A program made the position numbers and the translations under genes. A stretch of DNA of 8,808 nt from Arthrobacter sp. (GTDB taxonomy: Bacteria > Actinomycetota > Actinomycetes > Actinomycetales > Micrococcaceae). Location of the stretch: the NCBI GenBank assembly GCA_025464545.1, contig JAODMA010000443.1, positions 1 to 8,808 of the forward strand, written 5' to 3'. Positions 1 through 5,554 of this stretch are shown here, in pieces. The notes under the pieces are model-generated. The model ran no database searches. It saw nothing but the letters and a program-made list of their open reading frames with translations, and was not told the DNA's origin. The first letter of the stretch is position 1; the number at the start of each line of letters is the position of its first letter.

Positions 1-205
1 AATTTGAAACCAGCTGTAAAAACCAGACCACACCACGGGGTGGCGGGCCCGGCAAAACAACCAATCCATAAAATAAATTGGTATCAACAAACTTGGCACA
101 CTATTGAGTTCTCAAACAACAGACACATTCGGATACTTGCCGAAACAATTCAACTAACTTTCATCGAATTTCTTTTGTTTCGGTTTTCTTCGCTGCGATA
201 TCTAA
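1..205 (-). promoter_or_regulatory. rRNA operon leader (upstream of 16S rRNA)
   Basis: This gene-free, AT-rich stretch reads on the minus strand as the 5' leader of an rRNA operon. From promoter side to window edge it holds three structured elements. First is a small hairpin, TTCGG (144-140) pairing with CCGAA (132-128), in the place of boxB. Second is TTTGAGAACTCAATAGTG within 95-118, which matches the boxA-type motif I recognise from actinobacterial pre-16S leaders. Third is a hairpin ACCAAT/ATTGGT (82-77 with 65-60). A GC-rich patch with CCAC/GTGG (43-33) follows. The leader should bind Nus factors for antitermination and form part of the 16S processing stem. The 16S gene itself is not in the window; its position just past base 1 is inferred. 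Confidence 0.8.
95..118 (-). promoter_or_regulatory. boxA-like rRNA antitermination element
   Basis: On the minus strand this reads TGTTTGAGAACTC followed by AATAGTGTGCC. The GAGAACTC core plus the AGTGTG block is strongly conserved in the 16S leaders of mycobacteria, streptomycetes and Micrococcaceae, where it serves as the NusB/NusE recruitment site. A possible boxB hairpin lies about 10 nt upstream (128-144), the expected order. It is the main reason for calling this end of the window a ribosomal leader. Confidence 0.82.
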
Positions 206-234
206 ACCTTATTTCATTCATATCCACTTTGCAA
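206..234 (-). promoter_or_regulatory. candidate rRNA operon promoter
   Basis: On the minus strand a -35-like TTGCAA (234-229) is followed after exactly 17 nt by a -10-like TAAGGT (211-206), placing the start of transcription near 198-200. An A/T-rich tract upstream could act as an UP element. The spacing is ideal, and the position, upstream of the boxB/boxA elements, is right for rrn. The hexamers are not perfect and other promoters further upstream (235-400) cannot be excluded; many rrn operons have more than one. Confidence 0.55.
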
Positions 235-405
235 ATCCGGGCTTTTCTACCGAAATTCGCATTTTGGACTGAATCCGCCCAGCAGAATAATAAGCAACGT
301 TCCTTTTCAGCGTCTCGTACGGGACGAGTCGAAGAGCAAGATTATCGCTTCTCTTTTTTCTTGGGGGTTTGTCGCCACTCAGCGGCGGCGACTCAGAAGA
401 CATTA
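235..405. other. AT-rich spacer between tyrS terminator and rrn promoter
   Basis: I see no convincing gene here. The stretch contains a 6-bp hairpin GTCGCC/GGCGAC (371-376 with 387-392) and a 5-bp hairpin CTCGT/ACGAG (314-318 with 324-328). It also has several A/T-rich runs and a -10-like GATAAT without a matching -35 (near 340-345, minus strand). A 61-codon open frame (403-218, minus) crosses it and is discussed in the findings. The most likely role is upstream control DNA for the rRNA promoter. Confidence 0.5.
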
Positions 406-448
406 CACGCTCCTCCCCTGCTGTGCAAATCAGCCGGGGAGGAGCGTG
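406..448 (-). terminator. tyrS terminator hairpin
   Basis: A perfect 13-bp inverted repeat, CACGCTCCTCCCC (406-418) with GGGGAGGAGCGTG (436-448) and a 17-nt loop, begins 21 nt after the tyrS stop codon. No strong T-run follows on the minus strand, so this is the GC-rich, tail-less kind common in actinobacteria. Its placement separates tyrS transcription from the rRNA operon. The 3' arm on the minus strand carries a Shine-Dalgarno-like GGGGAGGAG. Confidence 0.75.
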
Positions 449-469
449 CGGGTGGTGTTCCTGCCGGCC

Positions 470-1783
470 CTAAGACCCGGAGACTTCCACTGTTGCCAGG
501 TTCTTCTTCCCGCGGCGAAGCAGCAAGTACCGTCCGTGCAGCAGCCGGGCTGGCTCGATAACGGCCTCGGGATCAGTGACCTTGGTGTTGTTCACATAGG
601 CTCCGCCTTCACCGACCGTCCGGCGCGCGGCAGACTTGCTCTCCGAGAGCCCCGTTGCAACGAGCAGGTCTACGATCCCCAGGGAGCCGGCACCGACTGT
701 GGCGGAAGGCAGTTCCGAGGTGGCCGCCTTGAGCGTGGCCTCGTCCAGGACGGTGAGGTCCCCGTTCCCGAACAGTGCAGCGGAAGCGGCGATAACCTTC
801 TCCGTTGCGTCCACACCGTGGACAAGGGAGGTTACTTCGTACGCCAGCTTCCGTTGTCCCTCACGGGCGAACGGCCGTTCCGCGACGGCCGCTTCCAGGG
901 CTTCGATCTCGGTGCGGTTCAGGAAGGTGAAGACCTTCAGGCGTGCGACGACGTCGCTGTCAGCGGTGTTGAGCCAGAACTGGTAAAACGCGTAGGGGCT
1001 GCACATCTCCGCATCCAGCCAGATCGCGTTGCCTTCGCTCTTGCCGAACTTCGTGCCGTCGGAGTTGGTGATGAGCGGCGTCCCCAACGCGTGGACGTGC
1101 TTTCCCTCGACCTTCCGGATGAGGTCGGTCCCGCTGGTCAGGTTGCCCCACTGATCCGAGCCGCCGGTTTGCAGCACGCAGCCGTAGTCGCGGAAGAGCT
1201 GGAGGTAGTCCATGCCCTGCAGGATCTGGTAGCTGAACTCGGTATAGCTGATCCCCTCATCGGAATTCAGCCGGTTAGCGACAATGTCCTTTTTGATCAT
1301 GGTCCCGACGCGGAAGTGCTTGCCGATACCGCGGAGGAAGTCGATGGCACTCAGCGGGGCGGTCCAGTCCAGGTTGTTGACCATCCTGGCCGCGTTGTCC
1401 CCTTCGAAGCTGAGGAAGCGCTGGACCTGAGACTGCAGCTTGCCCACCCATTCAGCGACGGTCTCGGGTGTGTTCAGCACCCGCTCTGCGGTCTGCCGGG
1501 GGTCGCCGATCAGGCCGGTCGATCCGCCCACGAGCCCGAGGGGCTTGTGGCCGGCGAGCTGGATACGGCGCATGAGAAGCAACTGGACCAGGTTGCCCAG
1601 GTGCAGGCTCGGCGCGGTCGGGTCAAAGCCACAGTAGTAGGTGGCGGGGTCCCCGGCGAGGAGCTTTTCCAGCTCCGCCTCGTCCGTGGAGACGTGGACG
1701 AGGCCGCGCCATTTCAGCTCCTGCCAGATATTGGCGAAGCTGGGATCATTCTGCTGGGAACGGAGATCATTTAGCTGGGACAC
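470..1783 (-). CDS. tyrS: tyrosyl-tRNA synthetase
   Basis: Class I aminoacyl-tRNA synthetase that activates tyrosine with ATP and loads it on tRNA-Tyr in the cytoplasm. The 437-residue product has the full family layout. The catalytic Rossmann domain holds YYCGFDPTAPSLHLGN (residues 49-64), with the HIGH-type signature as HLGN, an Asn variant also found in other TyrRS. It also has the tyrosine-pocket segment around FSYQILQGMDY (183-193), QTGGSDQWGN (205-214) and a KMSKS-type KFGKS (245-249). A C-terminal S4 RNA-binding domain follows (about 370-430). The open frame runs to 1885, but I chose the GTG at 1783 because homology starts at SQLNDLRSQQ, the extra 34 residues are low-complexity and lie in the helD terminator region, and a TAACTT hexamer sits 7 nt before this GTG. 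No T-box is visible. It is transcribed toward the rRNA operon. Confidence 0.95.
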   Translation of the reverse strand: MSQLNDLRSQQNDPSFANIWQELKWRGLVHVSTDEAELEKLLAGDPATYYCGFDPTAPSLHLGNLVQLLLMRRIQLAGHKPLGLVGGSTGLIGDPRQTAERVLNTPETVAEWVGKLQSQVQRFLSFEGDNAARMVNNLDWTAPLSAIDFLRGIGKHFRVGTMIKKDIVANRLNSDEGISYTEFSYQILQGMDYLQLFRDYGCVLQTGGSDQWGNLTSGTDLIRKVEGKHVHALGTPLITNSDGTKFGKSEGNAIWLDAEMCSPYAFYQFWLNTADSDVVARLKVFTFLNRTEIEALEAAVAERPFAREGQRKLAYEVTSLVHGVDATEKVIAASAALFGNGDLTVLDEATLKAATSELPSATVGAGSLGIVDLLVATGLSESKSAARRTVGEGGAYVNNTKVTDPEAVIEPARLLHGRYLLLRRGKKNLATVEVSGS

Positions 1784-1796
1784 GCAATCTAAGTTA
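1781..1796 (-). promoter_or_regulatory. possible leaderless tyrS start (TAACTT-7 nt-GTG)
   Basis: A -10-like TAACTT (1796-1791) ends 7 nt before the GTG start. No good Shine-Dalgarno sequence is present between them, which fits a leaderless transcript. No -35 resembling TTGACA is found 16-19 nt upstream, so the assignment rests on the -10 and spacing only. Confidence 0.35.
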
Positions 1797-1848
1797 GCAG
1801 GATCGCGACCCGCCCAGCGCGTGTGACCGCTGAGCAGGGCATCCCCGC

Positions 1849-1895
1849 GGCCCGGCCGGCCGGGCCTGCCACCGGCCGCCCGCACTCCGGGCGGC
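1849..1895 (-). terminator. helD terminator, two tandem hairpins
   Basis: Seven nucleotides past the helD stop, a perfect 8-bp stem GCCGCCCG/CGGGCGGC (1895-1888 with 1882-1875) with a 5-nt loop can form. Eight nt further is an 18-bp perfect palindrome (1866-1849, GGCCCGGCC with its complement). Both are extremely GC-rich and lack a T-run, as is usual for actinobacterial terminators. They isolate helD from tyrS, whose start lies about 65 nt downstream. Confidence 0.65.
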
Positions 1896-1901
1896 GGCAG
1901 C

Positions 1902-4130
1902 TCAGTCTTCGATGCCCGCGGGGATGCCTGCCGCAGCGATGAGCCGCAGCCGCTGGGTGGGCCTGGTCATGGCAACGTAGAGATCGCCGACGCGTCCGTG
2001 TTCATGGTTGAGCATGGCCGAAGGCTCCAGCACCACGACGCCGTCGAACTCCAGGCCCTTGGCCTCGCGGGGGCTGATCACAACAATGTCCTGCGCGTAG
2101 CTGCCGGCATCCGTGCCGACACGACGGCCATAGACGGCCCGCAGCGCGGCGGTGGCCTCCGGGAGGAGGTGTCCGTCGGCGATCACGGCCAGCAGGCCGC
2201 CGTCGAGGGCGTCCAGTTCCTGCGGGAGCACTTCCACGAGCTTGCTGACAATCCGGTCCGGCTCGACGCGGTCGATGATCGGGGACCAGCGTCCCTCCCG
2301 GACCGCCTTGGGCGCCGAGACGACGAGACCCGCGGCGTTGGCCATCCGGGCGGCGGCTTCGGCGATCTGGGACGGTGTCCGGTAGTTGACGGTGAGTTCC
2401 TCGAGCTGCCAGCGGTCGCCGAACATCGGCGCGAGGGCGCTCTGCCAGGAATTGGCTCCGGCAACGGAACTGGTCTGGGCAATGTCGCCCACGATCGTGA
2501 AGGACTTCAGCGGGCAACGGCGCACCAGCAGGCGCCACTGCATCGGCGAAAGCTCCTGCGCCTCGTCAACCACGATGTGCCCGAAAGCCCAGTTGCGGTC
2601 GGTCGTGGCGCGTTCCGCAGCGGTCAGCCGGGACTCGCGCTCCTGGTTCTGGTCCACGAGGTCCTCGGCGGAGATCAGGACATCCACTCCGGCGGTTTCC
2701 ATGTTGACCAGGGTCTGCTTCGCGTTGGCGAGATCGCGGGCGCGGTCGTGTTCCTGCTGGGCCAGTCCCCGGCCGGCCGCGGGGTCAAGCTCGCCGAGCA
2801 GTTCGGCGGCTTCGTCCAGCAGCGGCACGTCGGCTTCGGTCCATGGCGAATCGGAGGGCCGGAGCAGCAGGGCACGCTCGGCGGCGCTGAGGTTCGGGGT
2901 GCAGGCCTCGAGGAGGGCCGGCTTGCTCAGCAGCTCCCCCACGAGCTTCTCCGGCGTCATCGGCATCCAGCAAAGGTTCAGCGCGATGCGGACGTCCCGG
3001 GCGGAGCGGACATCCTCGGCGAGGTAGGAGCGGTCTGCGTTGTTGCCGATGCTGCCGGCTTCCACCAGCTCGGTCATCTGTTCGGTCAGCTCGCGCAGCA
3101 GGATCTTGACGAACGAGACCCGGGCTTCGTTGTGCGGCTTCCCCGTAGCGCGCGCCTTGTCGCGGGCACGTCGGACCTGCCGCGGCGTCAGCAGCAGCTT
3201 CCGCCCGTCGACTTCGAGGACCCGGTTCCCGGCCGGAAGGCGCTGCCGGTTGGCCACCGCGTTCGCCACCACCTGGGCCATGTCCAGCCGCCCCTTGATG
3301 GCGGCCACGGTTGGTTCCGGCTCGGCGACCGCGTGGATGCCGGGCATCAAGCGGCCGACGCTTGCCATCACGACGCCGGTCTCGCCGAGTGAGGGCAGCA
3401 CCCGTTCGATGTACTTCATGAACGACGACGACGGGCCCACGAGGAGCACACCGGCGGTCTTGAGGCGTTCGCGGTGGGTGTAGAGCAGGTAGGCGGCACG
3501 GTGCAGCGCGACAGCGGTCTTGCCGGTGCCGGGGCCGCCCTGGACCACAAGGGCGCCGGAGATGGAGGAACGGATGATCCGGTCCTGCTCGGACTGGATG
3601 GTCCCCACGATGTCCGACATCCGGCCGGTCCGCTTGGAATTGAGCGCGGCCAGCAGGGCGCCTTCACCCTGGAGCGAATCGCCGTCGGAGAGCATGTCCG
3701 CGTCAAGCACGTCATCCTCGATCGCCTTGACTTCACGGCCTTGCAGGATCAGGTGCCGACGCCGGCGGACCCCCTGCCGGTCAAAGGCGGTCGCCTGATA
3801 GAAGTGGCCGGCTTCCGGGGCGCGCCAGTCCACCATGAGACGCTGCAGGTCCTCGGTGGTCAGGCCGATGCGGCCGATGTACTGCGCTTCCCCCGAGTCG
3901 AGGTCGAGCCGGCCGAACACCAGCCGGTCGTCGACGGCGTCGAGCTGGGCGAGGCGGTCCTCGTACAACGCGGCAAACGCGTCACGCTCGGAGACGTTCT
4001 GCATGGTGCCCACGGCACCGGCGCGGCGGACCTGGGCCAGCTGGGCGCGCTTCTCTGCCCGCAACTCATCCAGCCGGGCATAAAGTCCGGCTACATAGTC
4101 GCGTTCATGGGCCAAATCAGCGTGGTGCAT
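1902..4130 (-). CDS. helD: HelD-like RNA polymerase-associated helicase/ATPase
   Basis: Superfamily 1 UvrD-like motor of the HelD type, which in Gram-positive bacteria binds RNA polymerase and releases stalled or post-termination complexes using ATP; actinobacterial members can also give rifamycin tolerance. The 742-residue protein starts with a basic, coiled-coil-like helical segment (residues about 5-70), expected to enter the secondary channel. Motor motifs follow in order: Q-motif-like QSEQDRI (179-185), Walker A GGPGTGKT (198-205), Walker B VVDEAQ (520-525), GDIAQT (548-553), NYRTP (582-586), SPREAKGLEFDGV (686-698) and LYVAMTRP (717-724). An acidic stretch before Walker B (about 435-515) would fit the primary-channel loop. 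I chose the ATG at 4130, preceded by AGGGGA at 7 nt, over the upstream ATG at 4166, which overlaps a -10-like TAGAAT. It follows apt and precedes tyrS, with its own terminator. Confidence 0.88.
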   Translation of the reverse strand: MHHADLAHERDYVAGLYARLDELRAEKRAQLAQVRRAGAVGTMQNVSERDAFAALYEDRLAQLDAVDDRLVFGRLDLDSGEAQYIGRIGLTTEDLQRLMVDWRAPEAGHFYQATAFDRQGVRRRRHLILQGREVKAIEDDVLDADMLSDGDSLQGEGALLAALNSKRTGRMSDIVGTIQSEQDRIIRSSISGALVVQGGPGTGKTAVALHRAAYLLYTHRERLKTAGVLLVGPSSSFMKYIERVLPSLGETGVVMASVGRLMPGIHAVAEPEPTVAAIKGRLDMAQVVANAVANRQRLPAGNRVLEVDGRKLLLTPRQVRRARDKARATGKPHNEARVSFVKILLRELTEQMTELVEAGSIGNNADRSYLAEDVRSARDVRIALNLCWMPMTPEKLVGELLSKPALLEACTPNLSAAERALLLRPSDSPWTEADVPLLDEAAELLGELDPAAGRGLAQQEHDRARDLANAKQTLVNMETAGVDVLISAEDLVDQNQERESRLTAAERATTDRNWAFGHIVVDEAQELSPMQWRLLVRRCPLKSFTIVGDIAQTSSVAGANSWQSALAPMFGDRWQLEELTVNYRTPSQIAEAAARMANAAGLVVSAPKAVREGRWSPIIDRVEPDRIVSKLVEVLPQELDALDGGLLAVIADGHLLPEATAALRAVYGRRVGTDAGSYAQDIVVISPREAKGLEFDGVVVLEPSAMLNHEHGRVGDLYVAMTRPTQRLRLIAAAGIPAGIED

Positions 4131-4164
4131 CGAACGTTCCCCTATCGAAAAAGACAGACCAACC

Positions 4165-4170
4165 ATTCTA
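4165..4170 (-). promoter_or_regulatory. candidate helD -10 element
   Basis: TAGAAT on the minus strand lies about 35 nt before the chosen helD start, giving a leader of roughly 25-30 nt that contains the AGGGGA ribosome-binding site. No convincing -35 is visible. No rifamycin-associated palindrome is recognisable in this gap (4131-4241). Confidence 0.35.
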
Positions 4171-4241
4171 CAGCCATTTCGGCAAACGCTGCATGTGTCC
4201 GTTTGTGCAGGAATTCTACCGAGGCGGCCGGATCGGTCCAG

Positions 4242-4805
4242 CTATACGCGCAGGAGCGACAGGACCTGCTGGCCCGCCAGGGCGTCGCGGCCGGGCAGCT
4301 CTTCGAGTTCAAGAACCACGCCCACACCTGCCACCAGGATGCCGCAGCGTTCGAACAGCCGCACGGCCGCCCCCAGGGTGCCGCCGGTGGCGAGGACGTC
4401 GTCGAGGATCAGCACCCTGCTGCCCGGAGCGAGGTCGGTGGTGTGCAGCTCCAGGGTAGCGGTGCCGTATTCCAGCGCGTAATCCTCGGAAACCACTTCG
4501 CGCGGGAGCTTGCCGGCCTTGCGGACAGTGACAACCCCCGTACCCGTGGCGTAGGCGGCAGCCGCGGCGAGCAGGAAACCGCGCGCTTCCACGCCGGCGA
4601 CGGCGTCGAACTGGCCCTGGAACGGTGCCACCAGGGCGTCGACCACGGCCTTGAAAGCAGCTCCCTCCGCGAAGACGGGCGTCAGGTCTTTGAAACTGAT
4701 GCCGGGTTTGGGGTAATCGGGAATGGTGGCGCAGAGACTGCTGATCAGCTCGTCCACCGGTGTTGCGTAGTTCGTCGGGTTCGGGTCCTGCTGGCTTGGA
4801 TTCAC
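4242..4805 (-). CDS. apt: adenine phosphoribosyltransferase
   Basis: Salvage enzyme converting adenine and PRPP to AMP and pyrophosphate in the cytoplasm. The 187-residue protein has the type I phosphoribosyltransferase core. DYPKPGISFKDLTPV (residues 30-44) is the family N-terminal signature, followed by GVEARGFLLA (71-80) and RKAGKLP (95-101, flexible loop). The PRPP-binding loop is VLILDDVLATGGT (131-143), with two adjacent Asp and the TGGT turn. The start codon is GTG at 4805; an AAGG sits 7 nt before it, and TAAGGT overlaps the same bases as a -10-like hexamer. It begins 22 nt after the stop of the DNA-3-methyladenine glycosylase gene, so the two are probably one transcript. Length is typical for the family, and I see no damage. 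Confidence 0.94.
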   Translation of the reverse strand: MNPSQQDPNPTNYATPVDELISSLCATIPDYPKPGISFKDLTPVFAEGAAFKAVVDALVAPFQGQFDAVAGVEARGFLLAAAAAYATGTGVVTVRKAGKLPREVVSEDYALEYGTATLELHTTDLAPGSRVLILDDVLATGGTLGAAVRLFERCGILVAGVGVVLELEELPGRDALAGQQVLSLLRV

Positions 4806-4817
4806 CCGTCAACCTTA
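4803..4817 (-). promoter_or_regulatory. possible internal leaderless apt start (TAAGGT-6 nt-GTG)
   Basis: TAAGGT (4817-4812) ends 6 nt before the GTG, the spacing expected if transcription starts on the start codon. The same bases contain an AAGG that could instead be a Shine-Dalgarno site for reading apt from the upstream glycosylase transcript. The sequence alone does not separate the two. Confidence 0.3.
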
Positions 4818-4827
4818 CTGGCTGGGA

Positions 4828-5460
4828 TCACAGGGCCCGGTTCCGCGCTTTCGCGGCCTTGTAGCGGGAAACGGTGGGGTCGCCGCTGAGCCAGAAGCGC
4901 CAGGGATAATCGTGTGTGCCGCCGGCGCCGGATACCCCGACCCGCGGCCCCGAACTGATGTCCCCTGCGGGGGTCTGCGGCAGCTGCAGGTGGAACGGGG
5001 AGCCGAGCGCGTCCCGGCCGCTGTCCGCCGTCGTCAGTCCGAGAGCCGTGGCCAGCCGGGCCGGGCCGCTGGCCAGGTCCTTGGGAGATTTCGACGTCGG
5101 ACGCCGAGCCAGTGCCAGCTCCTCCCCCGCGATGACTTCACCGGCGCGCAGCAGTAACGCCGAGGCCACGCCAACCGGTCCGCAGACGATGTTGGCGCAA
5201 TGGTGCAGGCCGTAGGTGAAGTAGACGTAGAGGTGCCCGGCCGGGCCGAACATCGGCGCATTCCGGGCGGTTGCGCCGCGGAAAGTGTGCGAGCCCGGGT
5301 CGGGGTGCAGGGAGTCGTGCGGGCCCAGATAGGCCTCTACCTCCGTGATCCGCACCGATACCGTACCGTTCCGTCCCTCGTGCGTCAGCACCGCACCCAG
5401 CAGCAGCGGCGCCACGTGCCGGGCATCGGCGGAAAGCAGTTCGCGCACGCTGGAGGTCAT
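4828..5460 (-). CDS. mpg: DNA-3-methyladenine glycosylase, AAG/MPG family
   Basis: Monofunctional base-excision glycosylase that removes 3-methyladenine and related alkylated or deaminated purines (hypoxanthine in well-studied members), leaving an abasic site. The 210-residue product matches the family in length. It contains TEVEAYLGP (residues 39-47), with Glu42 aligned to the catalytic Glu of human AAG and Tyr44 in the base pocket. HTFRGATARNAPMFGPAGHLYVYFTYGLHHCAN (58-90) holds the base-intercalating tyrosine region. GPARLATALGL (132-142) and the C-terminal PRVGVSGA and PWRFWLSGDPTVS also match. The fold is unrelated to the AlkA glycosylase encoded divergently next door, so this locus has two independent 3-methyladenine glycosylases. 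ATG at 5460 is the start; it has no strong Shine-Dalgarno but a TAAAGT hexamer 6 nt upstream. Confidence 0.93.
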   Translation of the reverse strand: MTSSVRELLSADARHVAPLLLGAVLTHEGRNGTVSVRITEVEAYLGPHDSLHPDPGSHTFRGATARNAPMFGPAGHLYVYFTYGLHHCANIVCGPVGVASALLLRAGEVIAGEELALARRPTSKSPKDLASGPARLATALGLTTADSGRDALGSPFHLQLPQTPAGDISSGPRVGVSGAGGTHDYPWRFWLSGDPTVSRYKAAKARNRAL

Positions 5461-5472
5461 GGTCCGACTTTA
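5458..5472 (-). promoter_or_regulatory. possible leaderless mpg start (TAAAGT-6 nt-ATG)
   Basis: TAAAGT (5472-5467) is a good -10 match and ends exactly 6 nt before the ATG, with no Shine-Dalgarno sequence in between. No -35 consensus is found upstream, where the DNA is GC-rich. Confidence 0.4.
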
Positions 5473-5551
5473 ACAAATGCCGCGCCCGACCCTCCACGCC
5501 CGTGTCCGATTTCCGCTAGCAGCGGCCCCGCGATGCTGGCAGGATGAACCC
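5461..5551. promoter_or_regulatory. divergent control region of the alkylation-repair genes
   Basis: These 91 bp separate the divergent starts of mpg (minus) and the ada-alkA fusion (plus) and must hold both promoters. A CCGCT-AGC-AGCGG inverted repeat (5513-5525) lies 27 nt before the ada-alkA start; it could be an operator for the Ada/AraC-type product or a small hairpin in a leader. Other notable pieces are TAAAGT next to mpg and CAGGAT next to ada-alkA. I do not see a recognisable E. coli-type Ada box. Confidence 0.5.
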
Positions 5552-5554
5552 ATG
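5540..5554 (+). promoter_or_regulatory. ada-alkA start region: ribosome site or leaderless -10
   Basis: CAGGAT (5540-5545) ends 6 nt before the ATG at 5552. AGGA within it is a well-placed Shine-Dalgarno site, which supports this start over the upstream ATG at 5477 in the same frame. The same hexamer also fits the spacing of a weak -10 for leaderless transcription; here the ribosome-site reading is more likely. Confidence 0.4.

Noticed and set aside
4..561. Plus-strand 185-codon open frame at the left end
   Set aside because: It crosses the rRNA leader, the tyrS terminator and antisense tyrS; composition follows the AT-rich spacer and no domain is recognisable.
446..1774. 442-codon frame antisense to tyrS
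   Set aside because: Mirror frame produced by GC-rich codon usage of tyrS; product has no recognisable motif.
1784..1885. 34-residue N-terminal extension of tyrS
   Set aside because: Encoded by the helD terminator palindromes; family homology begins at the GTG at 1783.
1784..1901. T-box riboswitch before tyrS
   Set aside because: Only 118 bp between helD and tyrS, filled by GC-rich palindromes; no T-box consensus or specifier loop seen.
1998..3392. 464-codon plus-strand frame antisense to helD
   Set aside because: Shadow of the helD reading frame; helD has all helicase motifs in order.
4131..4166. 12-residue N-terminal extension of helD (ATG at 4166)
   Set aside because: Lacks a ribosome site and overlaps a -10-like TAGAAT; the ATG at 4130 has AGGGGA at good spacing.
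4131..4241. Rifamycin-associated element before helD, or a strong apt terminator
   Set aside because: No long palindrome of the expected type; the only inverted repeat after apt (ACCGA/TCGGT) has a 5-bp stem and is too weak to call.
3474..4889. 471-codon plus-strand frame across helD 5' end, apt and mpg 3' end
   Set aside because: It runs antisense through several well-supported genes and their intergenic regions; a shadow frame.
5477..5551. 25-residue N-terminal extension of ada-alkA
   Set aside because: Falls in the divergent control region; the Ada domain starts at 5552 with a ribosome site.
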